A stretch of DNA of 64,000 bases from Porodaedalea pini (lineage: Eukaryota > Basidiomycota > Agaricomycetes > Hymenochaetales > Hymenochaetaceae): the NCBI GenBank assembly GCA_002794775.1, contig NBAY01000039.1:1-64000 (forward strand). The letters are read 5' to 3'. Positions 33,615-43,802 of this stretch are shown one piece after another. The notes below the pieces were generated by a model. The model searched no databases, was not told the DNA's origin, and was given only the letters and a program-made list of their open reading frames with translations. The first letter of the stretch is position 1. Every line of letters begins with the position of its first letter. The position numbers and the translations under genes are program-made.

Positions 33615-36600
33615 GAGAAGAACAAGGGACCTCATATCTGAACGCTATAAAATATAACCAACCGTCTGTACAACACGTAGATGCAAACGACGTCGATGGT
33701 TTTTCTGATTACGAAGTCCCCACTGGTGTGAATGAAAAGAAAGAGTACGATCAGCTGTTCATGAGGGGAACTGGCGGACGCCAGCTGGACCTCCTCCTGA
33801 ATGTCAGATACGAAGTGGAAGGTGAAGCGAAAGAGGTGGATGCGCATGCCCTCGTGGATTCGGGGTGTACGGGATCATGCATCGACATAAGGTTTGTTGA
33901 GAAATATGGGTTAGAGACCAAGCATTACATTAGACCCCTTGCAGTACTCAACACGGATGGCATGCACAACGAGGCCGGTTTGATTGAGAAGTACGTTGAC
34001 GTTGAGCTAATAATTGGACATCATAAGGAAAGGATCATCCTTGCGGTAACGTCCCTGGCATCGTCAAACATCTTCCTTGGCTACGACTGGCTTCGACGTC
34101 ACAACCCTGAGGTCGACTGGAAGATAGGTACGCTCGACTTCACCCGTTGTCCGGGCGAATGTGTGGTGGAGAAGGCCATAGAAGAAGGCATGCGGAAGGT
34201 GTTGAGAGCAGTGGAAGATGCGAGAAGGGTGAGAGAGGTGCGAATGGACAAGACGTCCTGGCCCGCATACCTCAACGACTACGCCGACATTTTCTCTGAG
34301 AAAGGATTCGAGAAGCTGCCGGAACACCGCCCCTGGGACCATGTCATCGACCTGAAACCTGACTTCAAGCCTAGCGACTGCAAGATCTATCCGCTCACAC
34401 CAACAGAACAGCAGTCACTAAAGGACTTCCTCGAAGAGAATCTGAAGTCAGGTCGTATACGAAAGTCGATCTCACCGATGGCATCGCCCTTCTTCTTCAT
34501 CAAAAAGGCAGACAAGTCACTACGCCCGATCCAGGACTACCGTAAGCTCAATGACGGTACGATCAAGAATAAGTATCCCCTCCCTCTCATCGACGAACTT
34601 GTCAACAAGGTCAAGAAAGCGAAGTACATCACTAAGCTTGACCTTTGCTGGGGATACTACAATGTCCGGATCCGCGAAGGTGACGAATGGAAGGCAGCCT
34701 TTCGCACGAACATGGGCCTCTTCGAGCCAACGGTCATGTTCTTCGGTCTTTGCAATGCGCCGGCAACGTTCCAAGCGTTCGTCAACCACATCTTCAAGGG
34801 GCTAATCTATGACAACCTGATCATCGTCTATCTCGATGACATCCTCATTCTTTCGCAAACTCTTGAGGAGCACATCGAGACGTCGAGGCGCGTCCTCCAG
34901 ATCCTGCAAGAAAACGGCCTGTACCTGAAGCCAGAAAAATGCGAGTTCGACGCCAAAACCGTGAAATACCTCGGCCACATCATCGGCAATGGTGAAATCA
35001 GGGCTGACCCGGCGAAGACTGAGGCGATCGCAGACTGGCCGATCCCACGAAACCTCAAGCAACTGCAGCAATTCCTCGGCATGGGCAACTGGCTGCAACG
35101 GTTCATCAAGGACTACAGCAAGGTAGTCCACCCGCTGACGTCACTGACGGGCAAAAAAGACTGGGTATGGGAGACCGAACAGCAGGAAGCGTTCGAGGAG
35201 TTGAGACGACGTCTCTGCTCACCTCCAGTCCTGACCATCGCGAATGACAAGGGTCCTTTCCGCGTTGAAGTGGACTTGTCAAACTTCGCCCTTGGAGGAG
35301 TGTTGCTGCAGAAGCAGGAAGGCAAGTGGAAGGTAGTTGCCTACAGGTCAGAAGTGCTCCTGCCAGCGGAACGAAACTATGAGATCTACGACAAGGAGAT
35401 GCTCGCGATCGTTTCGGCACTCAAGGAGTGGAGACAGTACCTCCTCGGCGCCCGTCACCCTATCGAGATCTGGTCCGATCACGCCAACCTCACGTACTTC
35501 AGGTCGGCGCAAAAGCTGAGCTATCGACAAGCTCGCTGGCGGACAGAGCTCGAAGAATTCGACTTCCACCTCGAGCACAAGTTGGGGAAGACAATGGGCA
35601 AGGCAGACCTACTATCGCGCAAGACAGGCTACGACGAGGGCAAGGATGACAACGACGGTGTTGTATTCATCAAGGAGAAGTGGTTGAATCGTGGAGTGGT
35701 GAGGACGTCGCGTGATGAAGTGTTGAACAAAGTGGGAGAAGCACAGAGGGCGCAACACGAGTTGGAGAGGCTGACGGGGATGACGGAGGTCGACGGCTTA
35801 TGGCGAATGAAGGGCAAGGTGTACATACCATCGTCGATGAAGGAGGCCGTATTACGGGAATGTCACGACTCGGTACTGGCTGGACACCCAGGAGCGTCGA
35901 AAACGGTAGAACTCATCCGACGAGACTTCTGGTGGACGTCGATGTTCTCTGACGTCAGAGCGTATGTCCGAGGATGTGATCGCTGCCAGCAGACAAAGGC
36001 TCTGAGGGCATCGAAGTCGAGGCCACTCCACCCAAACACGGTCCCGGAAGGCCCATGGGAAATTGTCACGGTTGACCTCATCGGAGAACTCCCGGACTCC
36101 AAGGGACACAACGCGATCTGCGTTTTCATCGATAGGTTCTTGAAACAGATGCATGCGATCCCGACGACAACAAAGTTGTCGGCGGAAGGCATGGCTCAAC
36201 TGTACCGCGACCACGTCTTCCGCCTCCACGGCTTGCCGAAGAAGATCATCCATGACCGAGGCACGCAGTTCGACGCGTCGATGATGAAGGAGCTGTACAA
36301 ACTCCTACACATCAAAGGCAACCCGTCAACGGCATATCACCCACAGACAGATGGTCAGACAGAACACGTTAACCAAGAGCTTGAACAGTATCTCAGGCTC
36401 TTTGTGAACCATCGGCAATCGGACTGGAAGGACTGGCTCCCCCTTGCAGAGTTTGCGTACAATAACCGCGAGCATTCGGCAACGAAGATGTCCCCTTTCT
36501 ATGCGAACACAGGACATCACCCCTTGAGCTTTGACACAACACGAACCTCATCTGCCAACATGTCGGCGGAAGAATTCGCGAAGCACATCAAGGAAACTCA

Positions 36601-37222
36601 TTGTGTTGCGAAGGACAACCTAGTCAAGGTGGCAGACGACATGAAACGCTACCATGACCGGACAGCAGGGATTTTGATTGAGTACAAGGCCGGGGACAAG
36701 GTTTTCCTCGACGGGCGAAACATCAGCACAGATTTGCCGACGAAGAAACTTGCTGACAAATGGTATGGCCCCTTCGAAATCCTCGACAAGGTGGGAGCAA
36801 GCGCGTACAAGCTCAAGCTCCCAAAGCGATGGAAAAAGGTCCACCCGGTCTTCAACGAGGCACTGCTAAAGCCCGCTGTTGAACCGTCCTTCGAGAGCCA
36901 AAAACAACCAGCACCTCCGCCACCTGACATCATCGACAACGAGGAGGAGTATGAGATCGAGGAGGTTCTAGACTCGCGTCTACACCGGGGGAAACTACAG
37001 TACCTTGTCAAGTGGGTTGGATACAACGAACCAACTTGGCAGCCTGAGATGGACTTCAGCGAGAACGCAAAGGAGGCGATCGCTGAGTTCTATCGAAAAC
37101 ACCCTGGCGCTCCTCGAAAGCTCGACATCCCTCACCAACGACTCCGCCCACGCTTCGTCGACACCGAGCCAGACGACCTCGATCTTGGTTGGTCGGGACG
37201 CCCAACCTTGAAGGGGGGGTAA
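33572..37222 (+). CDS. Chromovirus Pol (protease, RT, RNase H, integrase, chromodomain)
   Basis: A single uninterrupted frame, expressed as Gag-Pol by frameshifting. In order: an aspartic protease (ALVDSGCTGSCID, near 33850); a reverse transcriptase (YPLPLIDELVNKV, ITKLDLCWGYYNVRI, and the catalytic VYLDDILIL near 34829); RNase H with SDHANLTYF (near 35475) and the tail KTMGKADLLSRK; an integrase with the zinc-binding HHCC region (ECHDSVLAGHPGASK ... GCDRCQQTK, 35860-36000), then catalytic Asp in VDLIGELPDS, Asp in IIHDRGTQFD and Glu in DGQTEHVNQELEQY; and a C-terminal chromodomain (YEIEEVLDSRLHRGKLQYLV, KWVGYNEPTWQPE, 36940-37070). Chromodomains of this kind are thought to steer insertion to marked chromatin. 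The stop codon directly abuts the 3' LTR, so the polypurine tract is inside coding sequence. Confidence 0.95.
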   Translation, partial: GFCEWSGVVTGTTDREEQGTSYLNAIKYNQPSVQHVDANDVDGFSDYEVPTGVNEKKEYDQLFMRGTGGRQLDLLLNVRYEVEGEAKEVDAHALVDSGCTGSCIDIRFVEKYGLETKHYIRPLAVLNTDGMHNEAGLIEKYVDVELIIGHHKERIILAVTSLASSNIFLGYDWLRRHNPEVDWKIGTLDFTRCPGECVVEKAIEEGMRKVLRAVEDARRVREVRMDKTSWPAYLNDYADIFSEKGFEKLPEHRPWDHVIDLKPDFKPSDCKIYPLTPTEQQSLKDFLEENLKSGRIRKSISPMASPFFFIKKADKSLRPIQDYRKLNDGTIKNKYPLPLIDELVNKVKKAKYITKLDLCWGYYNVRIREGDEWKAAFRTNMGLFEPTVMFFGLCNAPATFQAFVNHIFKGLIYDNLIIVYLDDILILSQTLEEHIETSRRVLQILQENGLYLKPEKCEFDAKTVKYLGHIIGNGEIRADPAKTEAIADWPIPRNLKQLQQFLGMGNWLQRFIKDYSKVVHPLTSLTGKKDWVWETEQQEAFEELRRRLCSPPVLTIANDKGPFRVEVDLSNFALGGVLLQKQEGKWKVVAYRSEVLLPAERNYEIYDKEMLAIVSALKEWRQYLLGARHPIEIWSDHANLTYFRSAQKLSYRQARWRTELEEFDFHLEHKLGKTMGKADLLSRKTGYDEGKDDNDGVVFIKEKWLNRGVVRTSRDEVLNKVGEAQRAQHELERLTGMTEVDGLWRMKGKVYIPSSMKEAVLRECHDSVLAGHPGASKTVELIRRDFWWTSMFSDVRAYVRGCDRCQQTKALRASKSRPLHPNTVPEGPWEIVTVDLIGELPDSKGHNAICVFIDRFLKQMHAIPTTTKLSAEGMAQLYRDHVFRLHGLPKKIIHDRGTQFDASMMKELYKLLHIKGNPSTAYHPQTDGQTEHVNQELEQYLRLFVNHRQSDWKDWLPLAEFAYNNREHSATKMSPFYANTGHHPLSFDTTRTSSANMSAEEFAKHIKETHCVAKDNLVKVADDMKRYHDRTAGILIEYKAGDKVFLDGRNISTDLPTKKLADKWYGPFEILDKVGASAYKLKLPKRWKKVHPVFNEALLKPAVEPSFESQKQPAPPPPDIIDNEEEYEIEEVLDSRLHRGKLQYLVKWVGYNEPTWQPEMDFSENAKEAIAEFYRKHPGAPRKLDIPHQRLRPRFVDTEPDDLDLGWSGRPTLKGG

Positions 37223-37662
37223 TGTTAGGACTCGAACTTTCACCTTTTCTTTTATTTACCTTTTACCATTTCTTTTCTTTTAACCACTCCTTTTCATTAT
37301 ATTTAATTGTCTTTTCAATCATTTCCCACACCCCTTTCACATGACCTTCATTTGTTCCATTCCGCTCCCTTGATGTAATCTTAGACAATAAGGCAACCGG
37401 TTCTCATGAGGTGATCACTGTATATAAGGAAGAGGAATCGCATCTGAACACCTGTTCTGCTTTTCCTCTTACCTCCGTGACGACCTAGGTGAGACCGCAT
37501 CCCCCTCCTGTAGTAGAGTACATTGTATTAATCCTCTTACCTCCGTGACGACCTAGCCTGAGTATAGCGTGTCCCGAGTCCCTGCTCGAGTATAGCACGT
37601 CCCAGACAACAGTCAGCCGAGGCCTGCCCAGTCTGAGTCGTCTCCCGGACTCCCGCCTAACA
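37223..37662 (+). repeat. 3' LTR
   Basis: 440 bp, about 99% identical by eye to the 5' LTR. The four differences are all transitions, in the region 37476-37635. It is preceded by the polypurine tract and followed by the target duplication TACTA and then LINE sequence. Confidence 0.95.
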
Positions 37663-40600
37663 TACTAAAAATGCCTTTTTTGGCTCGCACCTCCAACACT
37701 CAGACTCTCGAAGTGTATGGCACCATCAATTCTTTGGCTCTGCGCACCAGCGCTCCCCTATTGGGGCACTTCATATGCCCAATGGGTCCTTTTCCCTTAC
37801 TGAAGACAACAAAGCCTCATTATTTTGACAAACCTTTTTCCCTCCGTTAGCATCCACGCCTGAGATGCCCTCACTTCCTGAACTACAAGAGTTCTGACCC
37901 CTCACCATAGCTGATGTCCACGATGTGTTCCATGGAATTGACTGGGAGACGAGTCCTGGCAACAGCCAGGTCTCTTACAAACATCTCGAGCTCCTTATTG
38001 CTCATCAGGGGCAATTTTATGTCGACCTTTTTTCTTTATGTATCTCTATGGGTCATTTTCCACTTTCTTTTAAGACATCTCTCGTTACTTTCATCCCTAA
38101 ACCCAAATGTTCTGATTTTTCTGTGCCCAGAGCATTTTGCCCCATTACGCTGGTTGACACGATCGGCAGACTTTTTGAACATGTCTTATTCAATTTTCTC
38201 CAACCTTTTTTTGAAACCAACAACCTTCTTCCTGACACTCAACACAGCTGCAGGAAATACCGCTCTGCACTTACAGCCTGTTACAAACTGCTTTCCACCA
38301 TTCTCAACGATCCTTTTGTCTACGCGAGAGATCAAGCTTCCGTGCTTTTCAAAAAACATTGTTACCCCATTACCTCTATCCTTACCATTGACATTCAAGG
38401 ATTCTTTGATAATATTTCGCATAACCACCTTCTTCTCAAACTTATTGGTGCTAATGTCCATCCCAACCTAATTCGAGTCCTCTCTGGCTGGCTCAGAGAT
38501 AGGCCTATCTCCCTTCACTTCAATTCATTCTTTTCCGCACCCTTCATCAAGCCCAATCGTGGCGTTCCTCAGGGGTCCCCTTTATCCCCTCTTATTTCTG
38601 TTTTCGCAGCTGCAGACGTCATTATGGCCTATAACAACTGTTTTGGCCCTCATCGCCCTTTATTCACATACATGGATGATCATCTTCTTTCTGCTCGTTC
38701 ACTTAGCATTCGCACCAACTTGGTTCGTCTGCGTAATCAATTTCAATTTCTTACTCTTCAATTTCAAGCCATCAGTTTGTCCATTGACCCTGATGCCATT
38801 GAACTACTTCACATTCTTCCACACCCACAGGCACATCAATTTTTTTGCTATTCACAACACTCTTCGCTTTCCAACGCTGCATTATCCCTTCCTAACAACC
38901 GCATCATTCCACCTTCGTGCCATCTCACTTGGCTTGGAGTGATTTTTTCATACAACCTTTCTCCCCAGCTTCATTTTGAAGCACGCTCTAACAAAGCGAT
39001 TTCGACCCTTCACCAACGCTCCTTTTTGTTCCATCGTTCAAATGGTGCATATTTCCAATACACCCGTATGCTTTATTTCGGCCTCATCCGTTCCATCACA
39101 ATCTATGGCACCGTTCTTTTTCCTGATTCTCCTTTTATTTCTACTATCCTTCAACGTTCTCAAAACATGTTTTTACATTCAGTCTTACAGTGTTCCATTA
39201 CTTCTTCTGTGGCAGAGTCCTTCCTTTCCATCCCTCTGCTCAATCTGTTTATTCGTTCTCTTTCCCAACATTTTCTCTTGTCTTATTTCTCTCATCACAA
39301 AAAAGATCCAGCTCACAACCAATATCTTGTTACGGCCCTCCTCCCCGACATAGTCATCCCCAAATCGGTCACTTTCCCCTCCTTCATGCCTGTTCATTCT
39401 TGGCTTTCTCTTGTTCCTATCCCATCTCTCGAACAATGCCCTATTGCCATTCGCAATTTTAATTCGTTCTTTTTACATCCTCCCCCTTATCAATATTTCA
39501 TTTTCACAGATGGCTCTATCATCTCGGACGCAGATGGTTCCCTCAACGGGGGCCATGGTTTTGTCATCATGCACAATCACCATGAACTAGCTGTCTTTTC
39601 TTCAGCAGTGCACTCTCACTCGAACATTCTGTTTGAGGAGCAGGAAGCGCTCATTGCAGCCATGCAATGTATCTCAACCCTTCTTTCCAAATGCTTCACC
39701 CCGGTCCACATACATATCGTCACAGATTCGCTTAACTGCGCTCAACTCATATTTTCAAATGACACACATCACGCCGAGTTTATCATAACCTTCCATCGCT
39801 TATGTGGAATCTTCCTCGCCCTCCACCATGAGGCCTCACATATCGCTGTCCAGTGGCTCCCATCTCATCACGGAGTCCTGGGTAATTCCAAAGCAGACAA
39901 ACTCGCTAAAGATGCAGCCACCAGTCCACGACATGAACCCATACCGGAATCACTCCCCAACCTAAACGCGCAAGTACATCTCGACCTTGTTCAAGACTGG
40001 AAAATGAGCCTAATCAACCTCCAGGGACATCGCTCCATCCTAGAGCCATCCTCGTTTATCTTACACCCTATGTGCTCATTCTGTCCATTTTTGAAGCTTT
40101 CACCGAAGAAGGAGATACACCGCATAGTTCAATCATGCGCTGCTAGCATCATGCTGAACGTGCTCGATCTACATGACCGGAACCTGGCCCCACGCTGTCC
40201 TGACCCTCTCTGCTTAAAGCATGATGTCCGTCACATTCTTAACTGTTGTTCTTTCTTTGCGCATATTCGACATGGCCTTTTCAGACATCGTCAATTACCT
40301 TTACCTTTCTCTGATTGGTTTCGCCCCAACAATTTCCTCTTACTACTAAAATTTGCGTATTTCTCTTTCCGTCGTCCACCGGACCCTACACCTTTGTTTT
40401 CAGATTTACCGTCTTCATACCATACCTAGTCTAGTCTTACCCCCACTCCTTTTCACGCACCGCATAGCTCATTTTTGTTTACCCATCTTTACGCGCCACG
40501 TCCGTTTCTCTTCAGTAGTTGTACGTTGTTCCTAGCGGTTGGTAGTCTGCACAGAGTAGATAGCAGATATTATAAAGTTACCGGCACGTGAGCACCTGTA

Positions 40601-40663
40601 ACATGTCATGCGTCACGTACATCCATCATCGTCATCATCATATCTTAGCTGCTAACCGCTATT

Positions 40664-41799
40664 ATGGTAGCAATGTCTTCAACATTGAAAAACTCTTTCG
40701 GCAGAGATGGTTTCGTTATAGTTGACAATCTCATCCCAGAGTCTCAACTTTCAGAGCTGCAGGCAGCTTGTGCTCGTGTCATTGCAAAAACTCGGTCAGG
40801 CGAATGGCCACATCAACGCGTCGTGGGGAAGCAGTTCCCGCCATACGACAGTGATAATCCAGACTCCTGGGGAGTGCAACATGTTATGCATCCAGACTTG
40901 AACGAACCCGCTTTTGCGCGGTGGTATGCTGGCGATGATCTCATGGGTGCTGTCAAGAGTCTGCTTGAATGCGGGGATGAACATTTACAAATGGGTGTGT
41001 AGAGTAATATGTTCATTTTGACATCTAGAGGATCTTGAGAGCGAAATACAACCCATGGTCTAGAGTTGTTCAATCTCTTGATAAATCCGGAGTCTCACGA
41101 ATTTGCCTTGCGATGGCATAGAGATGATGTCCGGGAGAATGCTACCGAAGATGAAGAGATCAAAGCACTTTCGCTTTGGCATCACGGAGTAAGTTATTAC
41201 TTATTTGTATATGGCTTGATCTCACGCTCATCCTTTCTCCAACTTTAGGTACAATGGAATACGTTTGTACACTCGATTAAATACATGTCGTTCATACTAA
41301 TCGAAAGAAATCGCTTAGCGCACTATATGAAGACGCGTGCCTTTACGTCGTACCAGGATCTCACGCCAAACCACGAACCCCAAAGCAGCGCTCCTTGTCA
41401 GAGACTCTAGAAGCTCCCAAGGATCCGATGGATATGCCCGGCGTGCTTCAAGTTATCTTAAAGCGTATGCATTCAATCCTTCCACTTCCACCCCGGCTTC
41501 TATCTGAAATTGCTTACGCAGCCGGCCAAACTGTCTACTACAACAACAACATTCTTCACTGCGCAACATACTCGCCTCACACCCAGCGCGCGACACTCCA
41601 CGCCTCCGTTGGCGACATCCGCGGTGGTTCAGCCCGCGCGCGAAATGTCCTTCAGCACGGTTTGAGATGGATGCGAGAGGATCGATTTAGGGAAAGTCTA
41701 CCCGAAGGACGCGCACGAAATATGCTAGTTAGATTACTCGAGATGGAAAGCCGAGAGGGAGGGAAAGATGGGAGGATCGAGTATTCATTGAGTGAATGA
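40664..41799 (+). CDS. Phytanoyl-CoA dioxygenase (PhyH) family protein, 297 aa
   Basis: Five exons (40664-40994, 41064-41188, 41249-41262, 41319-41464, 41522-41799) join in phase into 297 residues. The fold is that of Fe(II)/2-oxoglutarate oxygenases of the PhyH family. The N-terminal GRDGFVIVDNLIPESQLSEL is typical. The iron ligands are His and Asp in LRWHRDDV and the distal His in NNNILHCATY. The Arg of TQRATLHASVGD would bind 2-oxoglutarate. The substrate cannot be deduced; many fungal members act on small molecules rather than phytanoyl-CoA. Exon 3 is only 14 nt, but its borders and phase fit and it links HHG to the ALYEDACLYVVPGSH block. The start is about 70 bp past the LINE tail, so the native promoter may lie upstream of the LINE or be partly replaced. 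An ATG at 40673 is also possible. Confidence 0.88.
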
Positions 41800-42751
41800 A
41801 GTCAATCATTCTAAGTATCTCACATGTATGCGGTCCGTCATAATTCAAAACAATTGAAGGCATTAATATTATAACCGTACACACGTTCCTTTCACCATTC
41901 TCGAATGCCAGATTACTCCGAGTCACAGCTCACATTTGTTATAGAGCCAAGTTGGGTGTTCTACTTACCACAGAGCATTTGGAAAAGACGCTTTAGCTAT
42001 AATTGACACAATTGTATTGTATACCAGCAATCGAACATGATGCCTTGCATAAAGGTTCCTCAAACCGCATGACTCCACTCGATGCATCAGCAATCAGTAG
42101 AAAAAGCAACAACATCACAGTTGTAAAAGGTTGAATTCTCCTTGTTATGACTGCCTAGATGAACAAACAGCAATCAGTACTAGTTCATTGCGATTACTGT
42201 AATACGACATATTCCGAAGAGTATGGTTGTGACTTTTTATGGCTGAGACTGAGTCCTACTTTACTGACTGCATAACGGATGTCCTTCGCAGAAGAATACT
42301 TCGATACAAAGAAAACTGCTCGCTCTCATCTCCACCCATTGCATCGGAACGATTAGGTGTTCTGGCATTTGAGTCGGGATTAATGCAGCGTTGAAAGATA
42401 GAACACTAGCTCTACAGACAACCTGTATAGAAAAGGGATATGAACATGGTAGGTTCCGCATGCGTATGGATTACGCATTCGCCTTTGTCGCTCATCGAAA
42501 GGACGTAAGATACGAATGCTCAACATGCGCATAAGGGATGATACGGGAAGGCATCGCTTGATCTGGCTGGGACAGCAGAGCTCGCAGAGCTGACAGTCGC
42601 TGTTACCCTATTCAATGACGACCGAAAGTCGCCAACGATTGCACAAGCAGTCGCCTGCGAGAACTCCTTTAGAAGGTCCGCACGCCATATTGCCAGCACA
42701 CGAGAACAGCGGGCAACTGTAATTGACGCAAGTGCATCAAGGAAGACCAGG
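41800..42751. other. Intergenic stretch between convergent genes
   Basis: This lies between the PhyH gene and the 3' end of MRM2. No coding signal with family resemblance was found. Short open frames near 42261-42461 (minus) look accidental. Confidence 0.5.
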
Positions 42752-43667
42752 TCAAGAGTCGCCTTGGCCAGGCGAGGTCGAATTCATGTAATGGGTGTCT
42801 CCCTTGTAACCCTTCGAGACGAAGTAGTATTCACTAGATTCACCGCGGCTCGCGTCCGGTTTGACGATGTACGTATGATGGAAATGCGGCTTCAACATAT
42901 TGACGTAGAAAGATTTAGTCGATTCGTTCGCGAAATGTTTCAGACTGGCAAAGATCAGTGATAGCCACGAGGTGGATAGAATGTACTTACATTAAACTCC
43001 CGCCATCTGCCGCCCCGCTTCCTCCTATCTGCAAGTGACGAGCCGCGAAGCGGTATACAGCTTCACAGACCTCCAATCCCGCAGCTTCGTCCCTCGTCTT
43101 GTTTCCCGTCATGTTCGGGGCGATATCGGATAGTATAACGTCCGCCTTCGTCTCTGGCGATGGTAACAGAGACGCAACGAGTGCACCACCTCCTGCGAGA
43201 AAGTCCTGGCGAACGGTGCGAACGCCGCGTAGCGGAGCGATTGGGAGCAAGTCGAGGGCAATGATGACCTTTTTGTCCTCCTCTTTATTTTCGCTTGCGT
43301 CCGTTGATGACTTCAAAGCGACGCTCCATGCACCTGCTTCGCGCTCGGCGAGGATGTCCTCAACGGCTTCAGCGCTCGATCTGTTTATCTTCGTATCCTC
43401 GGGCTTCGAAACTCCAAGAATATCGGCGACTACCTGACTCCAGCCTCCCGGGGCTGCACCGAGGTCGATGACGACCTTGGTCTTGTCGCGCTTGATCAAG
43501 TTGAACTTCTTGTCGAGCTCGAGTAGTTTGAACGCAGAGCGCGCGCGATAGTGCGACGGACTATTCGCTCGTGCCTTGACGTAGGGATCGCGTGCTTGCC
43601 TGGCCAACCATTGTTTGGACGAGCCCGACTTTGCGAAGAGCGCGATCGTGGGCCGCATGAGCTGCAC
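42752..43667 (-). CDS. MRM2: Mitochondrial rRNA 2'-O-methyltransferase MRM2 (FtsJ family)
   Basis: Two exons on the minus strand (42991-43667 and 42752-42944, with a 46-bp intron) give 289 residues. The protein is an RrmJ/FtsJ-type SAM-dependent methyltransferase that, in yeast, modifies a uridine of the mitochondrial large-subunit rRNA. The start MQLMRPTIALFAKSGSSK is basic and may be a mitochondrial presequence. Next come SHYRARSAFKLLELDKKF (catalytic Lys), the SAM-binding VIDLGAAPGGWSQV, ADVILSDIAPNMTG (catalytic Asp), LKHF after the splice (Lys), and ESSEYYFVSKGYKG (Glu). This completes the K-D-K-E set. An insert of about 45 residues rich in Glu/Ala/Ser lies between the SAM motif and LDLLPI. 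The gene is head-to-head with the TFIIIC gene, 135 bp apart. Confidence 0.92.
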
Positions 43668-43802
43668 CTAGCAGCAAGTGAAGTGACGGCGCAGAAAATC
43701 ACGAGAAAAGATTTTTGCGTTTTATTTGGTTGAGACAAACAACGCGCGTCTCTCGTCACGGGCTTCGAGTTCTTGCTGATCCGTCACTGGCAACACTGTA
43801 CC
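43668..43802. promoter_or_regulatory. Short bidirectional promoter region, MRM2 / TFIIIC subunit
   Basis: Only 135 bp separate the two divergent start codons, so transcription of both genes must begin within this space or inside the neighbouring gene. No TATA box is evident. The region is inferred from gene layout. Confidence 0.55.

Larger units (their letters stand above)
31363..37662 (+). mobile_element. Ty3/gypsy retrotransposon, chromodomain type (chromovirus)
   Basis: A complete 6.3-kb LTR element: 5' LTR 31363-31802, gag, pol with protease, reverse transcriptase, RNase H, integrase and chromodomain, and 3' LTR 37223-37662. The target duplication is CACTA (31358-31362) against TACTA (37663-37667), one mismatch. 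The LINE frame reads straight across when the element is removed (ITCT to KNAFFG). Both LTRs have inverted ends TGTTAGG...CCTAACA. A guanine-rich polypurine tract (AAGGGGGGG, 37211-37219) sits just before the 3' LTR. No primer-binding site clearly complementary to a tRNA was recognised after the 5' LTR (TAAAAGCAGAACC...). Both coding frames are open, so the element may be active. Confidence 0.95.
29854..40429 (+). pseudogene. LINE ORF2 (endonuclease-RT-RNase H), split by two insertions
   Basis: It starts MMESISVFSLNLCNSEP (29854), is cut after FDC by a solo LTR, and resumes at 30364. The endonuclease covers 30364-31362 (FMGDFNRHSELWS, SRSIINLVIASSDL, SSDHFTIRFSF). The chromovirus then interrupts it, and it resumes at 37663. 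From 37925 a long open frame carries the reverse transcriptase (LLIAHQGQFYVDLF, VTFIPKPKCSDFS, LTIDIQGFFDNIS, RGVPQGSPLSPLI, and the catalytic YMDD box near 38670). RNase H follows (FTDGSIISDADG near 39500, ILFEEQEALIAAM, IVTDSLNCAQLI, VQWLPSHHGVLGNSKADKLA near 39850), then a C-terminal Cys/His segment (CSFCPF, CPDPLCLKHDVRHILNCC). Without the insertions only a few stops and frame shifts remain, near 30400-30660 and 37830-37900. Confidence 0.87.
27490..40591 (+). mobile_element. Non-LTR retrotransposon (LINE), plus-strand copy, doubly interrupted
   Basis: The same LINE family as at 14262-22047, in the opposite orientation. The 5' UTR precedes ORF1 at 27616. ORF2 runs from 29854 to 40429, and the 3' UTR (GCGGTTGGTAGTCTGCAC ... 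GCACGTGA) ends near 40591. Two insertions interrupt ORF2: a 450-bp solo LTR at 29914 and a 6.3-kb chromovirus at 31363. Removing both leaves about 6.3 kb. ORF1 is disrupted only by a single stop codon, so this copy is younger or better preserved than the minus-strand one. The exact 5' boundary (27478-27510) is uncertain. Confidence 0.9.

Noticed and set aside
34064..37243. Numerous minus-strand frames under pol
   Set aside because: Shadows of the GC-rich chromovirus pol gene.
42460..42961. A plus-strand frame of about 150 codons with a possible intron, looking like a new gene
   Set aside because: It is antisense to the second exon of MRM2, which contains LKHF and ESSEYYFVSKGY and joins in phase to exon 1. 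The plus frame has no motif.
43099..43437. Plus-strand open frame of 112 codons
   Set aside because: Antisense shadow of MRM2 exon 1.
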